Shown: positions 27,828 to 38,066, numbered from the stretch's first letter. The stretch is 64,000 bases of DNA from Nitrospira sp. (GCA_019636835.1 JAHBWU010000003.1:1-64000), one strand, 5' to 3'. Notes: a model not told the origin generated them from the sequence alone. Program-made: numbers and translations.

Positions 27828-29093
27828 TTGTACCGCAAGCTCATTCTCGATAACGGGGTTCGCTTGGTCACTGAGCGAATCCCGACCCTCAAGTCCGTGA
27901 CGGTGGGTATCTGGGTCAACACGGGATCCCGTGACGAGACTTCCGCCCAGGCCGGGTATTCACACTTCATTGAACACATGTTTTTCAAAGGGACGACCAG
28001 TCGATCCGCTACGGATATTTCCCGAGAAATCGACGCGTTGGGGGGCGAAATGAACGCGTTCACCACGCGCGAAACGACGACGTTCTACGTCAAGGTCTTG
28101 GATCAGCACCTGCCCAAGGCGTTGGATCTGCTTTCGGATCTGTTCCTTCGCTCTCGTGTTGACCGGAGAGAAATTGAGAAAGAGAAGCAGGTGGTGCTCG
28201 AAGAAATCCGGATGGTTCAAGATGACCCCGAAGATCTGGTCCAGGAACTTCATACCAAGCTGGTCATGGGGCGACATCCCTTGAGTCGGCCGATCTTGGG
28301 GCGGGAATCAAGCATCGTCGGGCTCAGCCGGCAGAATCTGCTTGAGTACATCGACTCGCAGTACCGCCCGGAAGAGATCGTGGTGGCGGTCGCAGGGAAT
28401 TTCGATCAGCATCAGCTTGAAAAAACAATGGCTCGCGCCTTCGGCGGACATCGCAAGTCCTTAAGCAGCATTCCTCGCAGACGTTGGCCCCCCGAACTGC
28501 AGGGCGGCGTGATGATGAAACAGAAGCCGTTGGAGCAGGTTCACATCTGTGTGGGATTCGAGGGCGTCGCAGCGGGGCATAAGGATAGGTACGCAGTCTA
28601 CGCGCTGAACGCGGTGCTGGGCGGTAGCGTCAGTTCACGGCTTTTTCAAGAGGTCCGAGAGAAACGCGGCTTGTCTTATTCGATTTACTCATTTCTGTCG
28701 GGCTATTCCGACGGCGGCACCATTACGGTTTACGCCGGAATTCGAGCACGGGAGGTTGAGCGGGTCCTGGATTTGGTCTACCGCGAAATTCGAAAACTGG
28801 CCAGACATGGTATCAATGGCCAGGAACTGAAACGCACGAAGAATCAGATGAAGGGTAGCCTCATGCTGAGTTTGGAGAGTTCACATAGCCGAATGAACAA
28901 GCTTGCCAAGGACGAGTTGATTGCCGGGACACATACGACACTGGAGGATCTGATTGCGGAGATTGATGGCGTGACTGAGCAGCAAGTATTTCAGACGGCA
29001 CAGAACCTGTTCGCCGGCGACAGAATTGCCTTGACCGGATTGGGTCCTCTTTCTTCACGCCAAGTGGAGGAGCTGAGCGCAAAAGTATCGTGA
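27828..29093 (+). CDS. M16 family zinc peptidase (YmxG/PqqL-like)
   Basis: 421-residue single-unit M16B peptidase. The inverted zinc motif HxxEH is HFIEH at residues 46-50, with the downstream glutamate in the EKEKQVVLEEIRM helix. The C-terminal half has the R/Y motif region (SSRLFQEVREKRGLSYSIYS). The pnp-M16 order is common (ymxG in Bacillus). The substrate is unknown; processing of small peptides is usual for the family. Start TTG27828 lies 3 bp after the pnp stop, so translational coupling is likely. Confidence 0.93.
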   Translation: MYRKLILDNGVRLVTERIPTLKSVTVGIWVNTGSRDETSAQAGYSHFIEHMFFKGTTSRSATDISREIDALGGEMNAFTTRETTTFYVKVLDQHLPKALDLLSDLFLRSRVDRREIEKEKQVVLEEIRMVQDDPEDLVQELHTKLVMGRHPLSRPILGRESSIVGLSRQNLLEYIDSQYRPEEIVVAVAGNFDQHQLEKTMARAFGGHRKSLSSIPRRRWPPELQGGVMMKQKPLEQVHICVGFEGVAAGHKDRYAVYALNAVLGGSVSSRLFQEVREKRGLSYSIYSFLSGYSDGGTITVYAGIRAREVERVLDLVYREIRKLARHGINGQELKRTKNQMKGSLMLSLESSHSRMNKLAKDELIAGTHTTLEDLIAEIDGVTEQQVFQTAQNLFAGDRIALTGLGPLSSRQVEELSAKVS

Positions 29094-29386
29094 CTGATCT
29101 TGAGACAGATGAGAAGCCAATTGATGACCATTCACAACATATTGTTATTCAAAATATTTCTGTACAATATGTCTCGATTCGAACCCATCAAACATTTCCT
29201 TGACAGGACATCGCAGTTTCAGTACCGTTCCGGTACCAGGACGGGGAGCTCCCCGTTCGTTTTTAGTGCCCAGGCTATTGAAGAACGCCGGATTTTCTCA
29301 AGGCTTTGATTTAGTTATATACAATATTGGGACGAGTAACCTTTCATCGGACTATCGGGCTCAATTTGACGAAGGAGGGATTGCGT
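29094..29386. other. 293-bp intergenic region with a GC-rich palindrome
   Basis: ACGGGGAGCTCCCCGT (29241-29256) is a perfect 16-bp palindrome followed by TCGTTTTT, resembling an intrinsic terminator that would end the rimP-pnp-M16 operon about 150 bp after its last stop codon. Just upstream GTACCGTTCCGGTAC (29222-29236) is a second inverted repeat. The rest is AT-rich and contains TATACAAT near 29320, a possible -10 box for the next gene. No coding region recognised. Confidence 0.5.
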
Positions 29387-29902
29387 ATGAAAAGGGCTAT
29401 CGTTCTAGCTGCCGTGGCGGTGTTTTCGGGATTCGGCTTGCTGGCGGCCGAAGTTTCCCTAGCCGCCGACGTAGAAAAATTAGGCCTCGCTGATGCAGTC
29501 GTCGGGGGGAAACCCTTGAAGGCTGAAGCCGCGGCCAAGACACTGCAAGGCCGTGTCTGGTCGCAGTGGGCGGATAACCCGGATGGAGAACTCTTGTTCG
29601 GGATCCAATATTGGAATTCGGGAGAGCCCGGGTCCGGCACGCCTGGGGGCCGATCATCAACGATGTTGGACGTGAAGCTGCCTGATCCGTTGTTCAGTTG
29701 TTGCGCATGGGGTTTTACCGGTGGCAGTGAGAAAAATTCAACCTATTCAGGCTGGTACCATGCGGCCACGACGGTGCGTCTGGCCGTCAAAGATAAAGCG
29801 CTGATGGACCAAATCATCAAGGCCTCTCAAGAATTGATCGCTATGGAGGTTACGCTGGACGGCAGAACCATCACCGGCTTCAAGGTGATCAAGGCGGACT
29901 AA
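29387..29902 (+). CDS. Exported hypothetical protein with a double-cysteine motif
   Basis: 171 residues with a clear signal peptide (MKRAIVLAAVAVFSGFGLLAAEVSLAA, described by its start). The mature part has a conspicuous SCCAWGF motif and the segment TLQGRVWSQWAD. I do not recognise the family. ATG29387 follows GAAGGAGGG. The next gene, 43 bp downstream, encodes another exported protein that contains a similar TLQGRV segment near its mature N-terminus, so the two may act together in the periplasm. Confidence 0.7.
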   Translation: MKRAIVLAAVAVFSGFGLLAAEVSLAADVEKLGLADAVVGGKPLKAEAAAKTLQGRVWSQWADNPDGELLFGIQYWNSGEPGSGTPGGRSSTMLDVKLPDPLFSCCAWGFTGGSEKNSTYSGWYHAATTVRLAVKDKALMDQIIKASQELIAMEVTLDGRTITGFKVIKAD

Positions 29903-29945
29903 CCACTCTCAAGGCGAAGTGATGTTATTGAAGGAGGACGTGATC

Positions 29946-30608
29946 ATGATGTTGCAGAAGCGAGGTGCAGCCGTTCTTGCAGCCGTTGCGCTGGTAGTCG
30001 GCATGGGTTCGACTGCCTCAGCCATTGAATCATTTCAAGAGCGATTTGAGTGGGGTGATATGAGCAAACCGACCACCCTTCAGGGTCGGGTGATCGTCCT
30101 TGATCCCTATGATGAAGCCGTGTGGATTAACATCGCCGTCTTCGGTGGTAATGCCGAGAGCGGCTTGTACTGGCAAAAAATTCATCCAGGTAAAAATGTG
30201 AAGTTCTATGCCGATAAGTCCGCCTGGCAAGAACTGAAGAAGATGGGGCGAACTCATGCCGGACCAGCAGCGGCGAAGGAAGTTCCCCCAGGCAGTACGA
30301 CGGACTTGATCGAATTCGTCGTCACAGAAACCGAACAGAATCATCGGGTGATTTCATCAGTGAAGAAGATTCCTGAGGTTTCAGGTGTGATCGGTAAGCC
30401 CGTGAGCATGTCGGCGCTTCGTCTAAAAGATTGCGCCGGGAAGAGTGAATTCGACAAAGCCTGCGCAGCAGCCAAACAAGGACTCAACACTACACCGATG
30501 GGTCCAGATGGAGGCAGTGTAGGTATGCAGTACGATGTGATGCTGCCTGGAGGAAAAACGCTCGGCGGCTTGGTTCCTTGGACTGCGCAGTATAATCTGG
30601 CGCACTGA
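29946..30608 (+). CDS. Exported hypothetical protein
   Basis: 220 residues with a signal peptide (MMLQKRGAAVLAAVALVVGM... cleaved near TASA). The mature domain begins with TTLQGRVIVLDPYDEAVWI, matching the TLQGRV segment of the preceding gene. Two cysteines near the C-terminus (DCAGKSEFDKACAAA) could form a disulfide. No known motif. ATG29946 has AGGAGG 7 bases upstream. An intrinsic terminator follows at 30625-30661, so the two exported-protein genes probably form a transcription unit. Confidence 0.7.
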   Translation: MMLQKRGAAVLAAVALVVGMGSTASAIESFQERFEWGDMSKPTTLQGRVIVLDPYDEAVWINIAVFGGNAESGLYWQKIHPGKNVKFYADKSAWQELKKMGRTHAGPAAAKEVPPGSTTDLIEFVVTETEQNHRVISSVKKIPEVSGVIGKPVSMSALRLKDCAGKSEFDKACAAAKQGLNTTPMGPDGGSVGMQYDVMLPGGKTLGGLVPWTAQYNLAH

Positions 30609-30624
30609 AGGCTACTCTAGATGG

Positions 30625-30661
30625 AAACGGGCGGCATTCCCACAGGGAATGCCGCCCGTTT
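30625..30661. terminator. Bidirectional intrinsic terminator between the exported-protein gene and mutS
   Basis: AAACGGGCGGCATTCCC pairs with GGGAATGCCGCCCGTTT around an ACA loop: a ~17-bp perfect stem flanked by A on one side and T on the other. It sits between the convergent stops at 30608 (+) and 30689 (-), so it can serve both strands. Confidence 0.88.
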
Positions 30662-30688
30662 CATTTTCACCATTAGATCCACGAGCAG

Positions 30689-33343
30689 TTATCGATTAGA
30701 TGGATCACCGCTGTCCGATCTCACCATCCGCTGCAATTCGGCAAGACGATTCAGTGCGTCAAGCGGTGTCATGGAAAACAAGTCGATCTGCTTCACCTCC
30801 TCAATGACTGGATGAGGTTGGGGAAGGGGCTCAGATGTCTGGAGGGGCTGTTCCTGAATCAACCCGGAACGAGCCGACTCCGGTTGTTCAAGTTGCGCCA
30901 GCACCGCTTGCGCCCGACTGATCACATCGGTAGGGAGTCCGGCAAGTTTGGCGACGTGGATGCCGTAACTCCGGTCGGCCTTGCCCGCGACGATTTTTCT
31001 CAGAAACACAACATCCCCGCCGCGTTCCTGAACGGCCACGCGATAATTCTTGATTCCGGTTCGCTGTTGCTCCAGTTGCGTCATCTCATGGTAATGGGTG
31101 GCGAACAATGTGCGCGCGCCTAATCGTGCGCGGTCATGGATGTGCTCTGCGATCGCCCAGGCGATGCTCAGTCCATCGTAGGTGCTTGTGCCGCGTCCGA
31201 TTTCGTCCAGTAGAATCAGACTGCGTTGAGTCGCGTTTTGGAGAATATTCGCCGTCTCAACCATTTCCACCATGAACGTACTCTGGCCTCCCGCCAGATT
31301 ATCCGAGGCTCCCACTCTGGTGAAGATGCGATCGGTCAATCCGATATGCGCGTCCGCGGCGGGAACGAAGCTGCCGATCTGAGCCATCAGTACAATGAGT
31401 GCGACTTGCCGAAGATAGGTACTCTTCCCCGCCATGTTCGGCCCGGTAATGATCAGCAGCCTGTTCGTTTCTAGATCGAGGACTGTGTCGTTCGGGACGA
31501 ATCCCGAATCGGTGCAGAGTCCTTCGACCACGGGGTGACGCCCCTCCCGTATGGTGATGGCACCGCTTTCTGTGACCGTTGGTTTGGTGTACCGGTGCAA
31601 CGCAGCGGCGTCGGCCAGTCCGGCTACGACATCAATCAGCGAAAGGACGGTCGCCATGGCATCCAATCGATGGGCTTCTTGGGCCAACCGGGAGCGCAGC
31701 TGAATATAGACCTCTTGCTCACGGGCAAGGAGTTTGGCATCGGCTCCGATGACACGTTCTTCCAGTTCCTTCAACTCCGCGGTCATAAATCGTTCGGCAT
31801 TGACCAGGGTTTGCTTGCGAATATAGTCGGCTGGGACACGAGCAAGATTGGCTTTGGTGATTTCGATATAGTAGCCGAAAACTTGGTTATAGCGGACTTT
31901 CAATGATTCAATACCGGTTCGGTCACGCTCCTGCGTCTCAATTGCGGCGATCCAATTTTTCCCTTCCTTGCTGCTCTTGCGCAGCTCGTCGATTGCGGGA
32001 TCATAGCCATCTTTAATGATGTTCCCATCGCGAATGGAGAGCGGAGCATCGGGTCGAATCGCTTGCTCAACCAAGTCGAACAGATCCTGGCCGTTATCCC
32101 ATGATGCCCGCGCTTCGCAGAGTAGTCGACTCCGCAGCGCGGTCAGCTGGACACAAATCTCCGGTAAAACCGAGAGAGACTGTTTGAGGGCAAGAAGTTC
32201 TCTTGGGCCGGCCATACCGAGTACGATGCGACTGCCGAGTCGTGCGATATCCTGAATCTCTCGCAAGCCTGTTCGTAATGCAGTCCGCGCCTGCATGTGG
32301 TTCTTCAATTCCTCCACGGCATCGAGGCGAGCGTTGATTTGGTCACAATGCACCAACGGCCGTACAAGCCACTGCCGAAGGAGGCGACTTCCCATAGCCG
32401 TGGCGGTCCGATCCAGCACACTCAAAAGAGTTGTAGAGTTCAAACCGCCCGTTGTCTCGTTCGGCGCTAATGGTCTGAGAAGTTCCAGATTACGGATGGT
32501 CGCTCCGTCCAGGTGCATGGACTCATTATTATGCCGGACAGTGAAGCGGCGTACGTGATCCAGAGGAACCGTCGGCTGGGTTTCGCGGAAGTACGACAAG
32601 ACAGCTCCAGCCGCGCTGTTGGCAGCTGGGAAGTCGACACAGCCTAGGGCGTTCAAGGTCTGCACGCGAAAGTGTTCAGTCAAGGTGCGAGTGGCCGATT
32701 GTTGGCTGAACGATGCTGGTGGTCGTTCACACAAGCGTGCTCCGGTGATTTGCTGGATCCAGGCGGAGGATTGGGGGGCAAGGTCTGCGGGAAAGAGTAC
32801 TTCTCGAGGATCGAGCCGAGAGACCTCATTCAATACGTATGTAACCGCGTGGGGGCCGTGAAACTCCATACCCCAAAATTCACCCGTTGAAACCTCAAGG
32901 ACGGCCAGGCCTATCGGTAGGTCATGAACCATGCCTGACGGAACGGAGAGGGCAACGAGATAGTTGAGTTCGGAAGGGGCAAGAAATTCCGTGTCGACGA
33001 GTGTCCCAGGAGTATAAAGCCTGACGACTTCACGCCGCACCAGGCCCTTTGCTGCCTTGGGATCCTCGACTTGCTCGCACAACGCGACGATCCGTCCGGC
33101 CTTCAATAGCTTGGCGACATAGCCTGTTGCCGCATGATAGGGAACGCCACACAGTGGAACAGGATGGGCGCTGTTCTTATCACGAGAAGTGAGGGCGATC
33201 GATAAGAGTCGAGAAGCTTCTTGTGCGTCCTCGTAGAACATCTCATAGAAATCTCCGACCCGAAAAAACAGTATGGCCTCGGGGTACCCTTGTTTGATGT
33301 CCCGATACTGCCGCATGAGCGGGCTCAAGTTCGAGTCAGTCAT
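30689..33343 (-). CDS. mutS: DNA mismatch repair protein MutS
   Basis: 884-residue MutS1. The mismatch-reading Phe-x-Glu is in GDFYEMF near the N-terminus; the ATPase Walker A is GPNMAGKST and Walker B is LILLDEIGRGTST, followed by ATHYHEM. Length fits the 850-900 residue family. ATG33343 is chosen; the frame runs 21 codons further upstream without similarity. It overlaps the stop of the LapA-like gene by 8 bases and is last in the pdxJ-nnr-tsaE-lapA-mutS operon. Confidence 0.97.
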   Translation of the reverse strand: MTDSNLSPLMRQYRDIKQGYPEAILFFRVGDFYEMFYEDAQEASRLLSIALTSRDKNSAHPVPLCGVPYHAATGYVAKLLKAGRIVALCEQVEDPKAAKGLVRREVVRLYTPGTLVDTEFLAPSELNYLVALSVPSGMVHDLPIGLAVLEVSTGEFWGMEFHGPHAVTYVLNEVSRLDPREVLFPADLAPQSSAWIQQITGARLCERPPASFSQQSATRTLTEHFRVQTLNALGCVDFPAANSAAGAVLSYFRETQPTVPLDHVRRFTVRHNNESMHLDGATIRNLELLRPLAPNETTGGLNSTTLLSVLDRTATAMGSRLLRQWLVRPLVHCDQINARLDAVEELKNHMQARTALRTGLREIQDIARLGSRIVLGMAGPRELLALKQSLSVLPEICVQLTALRSRLLCEARASWDNGQDLFDLVEQAIRPDAPLSIRDGNIIKDGYDPAIDELRKSSKEGKNWIAAIETQERDRTGIESLKVRYNQVFGYYIEITKANLARVPADYIRKQTLVNAERFMTAELKELEERVIGADAKLLAREQEVYIQLRSRLAQEAHRLDAMATVLSLIDVVAGLADAAALHRYTKPTVTESGAITIREGRHPVVEGLCTDSGFVPNDTVLDLETNRLLIITGPNMAGKSTYLRQVALIVLMAQIGSFVPAADAHIGLTDRIFTRVGASDNLAGGQSTFMVEMVETANILQNATQRSLILLDEIGRGTSTYDGLSIAWAIAEHIHDRARLGARTLFATHYHEMTQLEQQRTGIKNYRVAVQERGGDVVFLRKIVAGKADRSYGIHVAKLAGLPTDVISRAQAVLAQLEQPESARSGLIQEQPLQTSEPLPQPHPVIEEVKQIDLFSMTPLDALNRLAELQRMVRSDSGDPSNR

Positions 33344-33680
33344 CAACGAGGTCCCTCGAAGACTCCATTTGAGTGGAACCCTGGGCCCGTCCGGATATCT
33401 TCTCAAGAGACTGCCGAAGTCGTTCTAAGTTGACTTCGGCTTCCTGTAAGGCTTTCGTCTTTCGTCGTAGATCGATACGCCCACGTACCCAGGGAGGAAA
33501 CAACAAGATCGCCGCGACCAAAAGGCCGATGCCAAAACCGGCCATGATGGGTTTGTAAATGGGAGTAGAGGCTTCGAGCAATCCGAAGAAATAGCGGAGG
33601 GTGACTTCCTGTTCCTGGTTTTGAAGAAAGAAGGCCAACGAAAGGAGTAAAAGAATGCCGATCAGAATCAGTCGAGTCAT
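33336..33680 (-). CDS. LapA-like (DUF1049) membrane protein
   Basis: 114 residues with two membrane helices (LILIGILLLLSLAFFLQNQ and PIMAGFGIGLLVAAILLF) and a C-terminal coiled coil (LRRKTKALQEAEVNLERLRQSLEKI). This is the LapA/YciS architecture, linked in E. coli to lipopolysaccharide assembly control. Start overlaps the tsaE stop (ATGA). Presence between tsaE and mutS is an operon position rather than a functional clue. Confidence 0.8.
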   Translation of the reverse strand: MTRLILIGILLLLSLAFFLQNQEQEVTLRYFFGLLEASTPIYKPIMAGFGIGLLVAAILLFPPWVRGRIDLRRKTKALQEAEVNLERLRQSLEKISGRAQGSTQMESSRDLVDD

Positions 33681-34219
33681 CGCGGTGACGTCTTTCTGCC
33701 GGCTTGGAGGCTTGGCCTGACCGACCGTGGGGTTGGACGCACTATTTTTTGAATTTGGGCGAGAAGTGACCGAGAGCGCGACCCTCGTGCTTCCACCCGG
33801 GCTTCTCTAGTCCTCCTGGTTCGATGGGCAAACCTCACTTCCAGTCGGTCCTCCGGGAGCAATTGGGGAACTCGGTCTGCCCACTCTATGGCGACGGCCG
33901 CGTCGTCCGTAAGGTAATCCGCCAGCCCGATCAATTCGGCTTCTTCAGGTCTCTGCAACCGGTACAGGTCCATATGAATGAGCGGCAGACGTCCTTGGTA
34001 TTCATGTACGATCAGGTATGTCGGACTCGTGACGGAAGCCGCCGGTGTGCCGAGCCCGGCAACGATTCCGCGGACCAGTGCCGTCTTACCTGCACCCAAT
34101 TCACCGATCAAGGCGAGCACCTCGCCCCCCCGAAGCAGCTTGCCGATGGCATATCCGAACGATTCCGTCTCCTCAGGAGATGAGAGGATAAGGTCCAGCG
34201 CGCTGATAGATCTGGCCAT
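33677..34219 (-). CDS. tsaE: tRNA N6-threonylcarbamoyladenosine synthesis ATPase TsaE
   Basis: 180-residue TsaE. Walker A GELGAGKT and the segments TSPTYLIVHEY, IHMDLYRL and AIEWADRVPQLLP are typical. It powers t6A formation by the TsaB-TsaD complex. A ~35-residue basic C-terminal extension rich in Arg/Ser (after RFAHRTRRT) goes beyond the usual ~150-155 residues and is probably disordered. It follows the nnr gene by 10 bp. Confidence 0.93.
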   Translation of the reverse strand: MARSISALDLILSSPEETESFGYAIGKLLRGGEVLALIGELGAGKTALVRGIVAGLGTPAASVTSPTYLIVHEYQGRLPLIHMDLYRLQRPEEAELIGLADYLTDDAAVAIEWADRVPQLLPEDRLEVRFAHRTRRTREARVEARGSRSRSLLAQIQKIVRPTPRSVRPSLQAGRKTSPR

Positions 34220-34229
34220 GGGAACGTCC

Positions 34230-35816
34230 TCACACGGGATCGTCCCATATGTTGTTTGATGGTGCCTGCTGTATCAGCCTGAGGGCATGGGGAATCTCTT
34301 CGATCACGTCTCCCGCGATCATCCCCGCCTGCCCCATTCTGGCTGCAGCCAAATCACCGGCGGCTCCATGCAGGTACGTCGCGGCACAGGCAGCCTCCCA
34401 GGAGGGCATGCCTTGGGCTAAGAGCCCCACCATCATGCCGGTTAACACATCGCCTGTTCCCGCCGTCGCCATCCCGGGATTGCCGGTAGGGCAAATAGCA
34501 ACGGCTCCATCCGGTCGAGCGACGACGGTCCGAGCTCCTTTCAAAACGACGAACAGGCCACGCTCTCGCGCGAAGCGCGAGGCAATACCGATCCGATCAC
34601 TGTTGACGGTTTGAGGGGTTGCGTCAGCCTCCAGTCGCGCCATCTCTCCGGGATGGGGCGTGATGATCGGCGGTGTTTTGCAAGACGCCAGAAGAGCAGT
34701 CCGTCCGGTCAACGCGTTCAGGGCATCTGCATCCAAAACAGCCGGTCGGTCAAGTTGTTTCGTCAAGGCTTGAACGAGTTCAACCGTTTCGGGATGAGTG
34801 GATAATCCGGGACCGATGGCGATCGCGGTTCTGGCCGCCATGAAGGCTACGAGCCGATCCAATGCGGTCCGTGCAAAGGTGCGCGCTTTAGTTTCAGGCA
34901 TCGGAACCGTCATGGCCTCCAACAGCTTTGCTTCCAATGTATCGTTGACACTTGTAGGAATTGCCACGGTCACAAGGCCCGCGCCGACACGCAGGGCCGC
35001 TCGTGCCGCCATGGCGGCGGCTCCGGTTTTTCCAACGGACCCGGCAATAATGCCGGCGTGACCAAATGTACCTTTATGGCTCGATGGCTGCCGTCTCGGC
35101 AGATACGTCCGCACCGCGTGCTCCGTAATCAAGGTCGTTCGGCTCTCAACCGCGTCAATGTACGCCGGTGGAATTCCGATGTCCACGATGGCTACCTCTC
35201 CAGAAAGGTCGATCCCATTGCTTTGATAGAGGCCTAACTTCGGGAGACCAAAGGTCACGGTGAGGGAGGCACGAACGGCTCGGCCCAGGATCGTTCCCGT
35301 ATCAGCATGGAGGCCCGATGGAAGATCGACAGCCACTACGGGACAGTCGGCCTCATTAATACAGTCAATGACCTCGGCATAGCGCCCGGTGACAGCGGAG
35401 GAGAGCCCTGTCCCGAGGAGCGCGTCGATGAGGATATCACTGTCCCGCAAAAGTACTTCCGTCTGAGCCCTGGACGTGTAGAGACGGACGGAAGATTTTC
35501 CTGCACCACGAACGAATTGCCTATACATCGTCGCAGCATCACGGCTCAGTTCGGAGTTGGGTGTCATGGCGAGCACGCGCACGTTGGCATGGCGTCGACG
35601 GAGTAGGCGTGCAGCGACGAATCCATCTCCCCCATTGTTGCCTTTTCCGCAAACAACGGTGACGGTCTTGCCTCGTACAGGCCCCAACCGTTGCTCAAGG
35701 CAAGAGACGACGCCGGACCCGGCACGTTCCATCAATGTCGTCGCTGAAATATGAGCCTCTGAGATCGTTCGGCGGTCGAGCTCCTGCATCTGCGCAGCGG
35801 TGATGATCTTGGTCAT
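34230..35816 (-). CDS. nnr: Bifunctional NAD(P)H-hydrate epimerase / ADP-dependent dehydratase
   Basis: 528-residue fusion that repairs hydrated NAD(P)H. The N-terminal YjeF epimerase domain has GKGNNGGDGFVAARLL; the C-terminal ribokinase-like dehydratase domain (from about 230) has LDADALN, TPHPGEMARL and NPGMATAGTGDVLTGMM. The fused form is common (nnr of E. coli). ATG35816 opens with MTKIITAAQMQELD, the standard start. It lies 51 bp after pdxJ. Confidence 0.95.
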   Translation of the reverse strand: MTKIITAAQMQELDRRTISEAHISATTLMERAGSGVVSCLEQRLGPVRGKTVTVVCGKGNNGGDGFVAARLLRRRHANVRVLAMTPNSELSRDAATMYRQFVRGAGKSSVRLYTSRAQTEVLLRDSDILIDALLGTGLSSAVTGRYAEVIDCINEADCPVVAVDLPSGLHADTGTILGRAVRASLTVTFGLPKLGLYQSNGIDLSGEVAIVDIGIPPAYIDAVESRTTLITEHAVRTYLPRRQPSSHKGTFGHAGIIAGSVGKTGAAAMAARAALRVGAGLVTVAIPTSVNDTLEAKLLEAMTVPMPETKARTFARTALDRLVAFMAARTAIAIGPGLSTHPETVELVQALTKQLDRPAVLDADALNALTGRTALLASCKTPPIITPHPGEMARLEADATPQTVNSDRIGIASRFARERGLFVVLKGARTVVARPDGAVAICPTGNPGMATAGTGDVLTGMMVGLLAQGMPSWEAACAATYLHGAAGDLAAARMGQAGMIAGDVIEEIPHALRLIQQAPSNNIWDDPV

Positions 35817-35867
35817 GGTGAACCGAACGTGGTGAACGGGCGGACTCAACGGGTCGACGGTTTCAGA

Positions 35868-36581
35868 TCAACCGAGCAAGGTCTTCATTTCTTTGACGGC
35901 TTGTACGAGACCGACGAGGACCGCCCGTGCGATGATACTGTGCCCGATGTTGTACTCGACGATTTCGGGAATATGCGTCAGGCGTTTGATGTTGCGGTAA
36001 TTCAGTCCATGGCCGGCATTGACCCCGATCCCAAGTTTGTAGGCCAGCTTGGCGGCATGGGTTATGGCTTCAAATTCCGCATCGGCTTCTTTGGACCGTG
36101 TGGCATTCGCGTAACGACCGGTGTGCAACTCCACGAAATCCGCTGCAATTTTGTGGGCGGCCTTGATCTGATTCAGATCAGGCTCGACAAAGACACTGAC
36201 GGGAATCCCCCCGTTATGTAACAGAGTCACAATGCCCTGGATTCGTTCGCGCTGTCCTACAATATCAAGGCCCCCTTCCGTGGTGAGTTCCTGTCGCTTT
36301 TCCGGGACCAACGTGACAAGGTCGGGCTTGATGTTCAGAGCAATCTTCGCCATTTCGCCGTCGGCCGCCATTTCAAGGTCGAGCTTTGTACGGACTATTT
36401 CGCGAAGGAGATGAAGATCTCGGTCTTGGATATGGCGCCGGTCTTCCCGGAGGTGAACGACCAAACCATCCGCTCCCGCCAGCTCGACAAGTACAGCAGC
36501 AGCCAAAGGATCCGGATCGGATCCCCCACGTGCCTGCCGCAACGTCGCTACGTGGTCGATATTCACTCCAAGCCGAGCCAT
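35868..36581 (-). CDS. pdxJ: Pyridoxine 5'-phosphate synthase
   Basis: 237-residue PdxJ, closing the pyridine ring of vitamin B6 from 1-deoxyxylulose 5-phosphate and 3-amino-2-oxopropyl phosphate. Typical segments: [47 protein letters not shown] and [15 protein letters not shown]36581 is preferred to TTG36599 because AAAGGAGAG lies just upstream of it. First gene of the minus-strand operon ending in mutS. Confidence 0.96.
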   Translation of the reverse strand: MARLGVNIDHVATLRQARGGSDPDPLAAAVLVELAGADGLVVHLREDRRHIQDRDLHLLREIVRTKLDLEMAADGEMAKIALNIKPDLVTLVPEKRQELTTEGGLDIVGQRERIQGIVTLLHNGGIPVSVFVEPDLNQIKAAHKIAADFVELHTGRYANATRSKEADAEFEAITHAAKLAYKLGIGVNAGHGLNYRNIKRLTHIPEIVEYNIGHSIIARAVLVGLVQAVKEMKTLLG

Positions 36582-36762
36582 CCACTCTCCTTTATTCAAT
36601 CAACCTGATCATGAGCGACTGAGACAAGTTAGGTCAGTAATCAAACAATATTAGTAGCAGAAAGGAACGAGAGGGGGCAAGAATTGGTTCACCGATAGAG
36701 GAAAACGGTTGAAAAGCCCTCTGTACGTGGCCATCTCAGAAATCCATACGAAATGAGGCAAA

Positions 36763-36791
36763 TTGACTCGACCAAGGCCCTCCATTAGAAT
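36763..36791 (+). promoter_or_regulatory. Sigma-70-type promoter of the threonine operon
   Basis: TTGACT (36763-36768), spacer exactly 17, TAGAAT (36786-36791), giving a transcript starting near 36798 and a ~70-base leader before ATG36870. It is the best promoter match in the window on the plus strand. Confidence 0.7.
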
Positions 36792-36869
36792 GTGCGCTTT
36801 CCACATCCCTTCGCTCATGTATCGCGATGAGTTAGTTGGGGACTATCGAAAAACCGTCAAAGGAAGTTC

Positions 36870-38066
36870 ATGGGGTTGGGTGAAGGTTTCTATCGAATCA
36901 AGCGACTCCCGCCGTACGTCTTCGCGCAGGTTCAATCCCTCAAGCTTGAGGCTCGGCAACGAGGGGAAGACATTATTGACTTTGGGATGGGCAATCCCGA
37001 TCAACCGACGCCGCCTCATATCGTCGAGAAGATGATCGAGGCGGCCCGCAAGGGAAAGAATCATCGCTACTCGGCATCGCGCGGCATCACGAAACTGCGG
37101 CATGCGATTTGTGGATGGTACAAGCGAAACTACGATGTCAACCTGGATCCGGAGTCCGAAACCATTGTCACCATCGGATCAAAAGAAGGGCTCGCTCACC
37201 TGGCCTTGGCCATGATCGGCCCAGGCGATGTGGTCCTGACCCCGACGCCTACTTATCCGATCCACATGTACAGTTTCATCATTGCCGGTGGCGAAGTCCG
37301 CGGCATCGAACTCCGGCAGGATAGCGATTTTTTCGAGGATCTGACGCGCGTCTATCGGCAGACGTTTCCGAGACCGAAGATTCTCGTGATCAATTTTCCC
37401 CACAATCCCACCACGGCAGTCGTAGATCTGGAGTTTTTCAAGAAGATCGTGGCTTTTGCCAGGGAGCACAACGTCATCGTCATCCACGACCTCGCCTACG
37501 CCGACCTGGTGTTCGATGGGTATAAGGCTCCAAGCTTCCTTCAGATCCCAGGAGCGAAAGACTGCGGGGTGGAGTTCTATACCTTATCCAAGGCCTACAA
37601 CATGCCGGGTTGGCGAGTCGGCTTTTGTGTGGGCAATCGAGAGGTCGTCGGAGCATTGACGAAGATCAAGAGTTACCTCGACTATGGTATTTTCCAGCCT
37701 CTTCAAATCGCCAGTGTGATCGCATTGAACGGCCCTCAGGACTGTGTCAAGGAGACGGTTCTGCGCTACCAGAAACGGAGAGATACGCTGGTGGGTGGGT
37801 TGAATCGAATCGGCTGGCAGGTCGCGAAGCCGTTGGCCACGATGTTTGTCTGGGCACGCATTCCCCTTCCCTATCGCCATATGGGTTCGTTGGAGTTTTC
37901 GAAACTCCTGCTCAAGGAGGCGAAGGTTGCGGTCTCGCCCGGGATTGGATTCGGCGAAGGCGGCGATGAGTATGTGCGATTCGGACTGGTGGAAAACGAA
38001 CATCGTACCAGGCAGGCCGTCAGAGGAATCCGCAAAGTCCTCAAGCTCGACGGGGAAGAAGAATGA
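36870..38066 (+). CDS. Alanine/aspartate-type aminotransferase (AlaC-like)
   Basis: 398-residue class I aminotransferase. PLP features: [39 protein letters not shown] and the Schiff-base lysine in [14 protein letters not shown]. The N-terminal LPPYVFAQV and the length match AlaC/LL-diaminopimelate-type aminotransferases that lie before hom in many bacteria. It may supply aspartate or alanine; which one cannot be told. AAAGGAAG precedes ATG36870; its stop overlaps hom by 4 bases. Confidence 0.88.
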   Translation: MGLGEGFYRIKRLPPYVFAQVQSLKLEARQRGEDIIDFGMGNPDQPTPPHIVEKMIEAARKGKNHRYSASRGITKLRHAICGWYKRNYDVNLDPESETIVTIGSKEGLAHLALAMIGPGDVVLTPTPTYPIHMYSFIIAGGEVRGIELRQDSDFFEDLTRVYRQTFPRPKILVINFPHNPTTAVVDLEFFKKIVAFAREHNVIVIHDLAYADLVFDGYKAPSFLQIPGAKDCGVEFYTLSKAYNMPGWRVGFCVGNREVVGALTKIKSYLDYGIFQPLQIASVIALNGPQDCVKETVLRYQKRRDTLVGGLNRIGWQVAKPLATMFVWARIPLPYRHMGSLEFSKLLLKEAKVAVSPGIGFGEGGDEYVRFGLVENEHRTRQAVRGIRKVLKLDGEEE

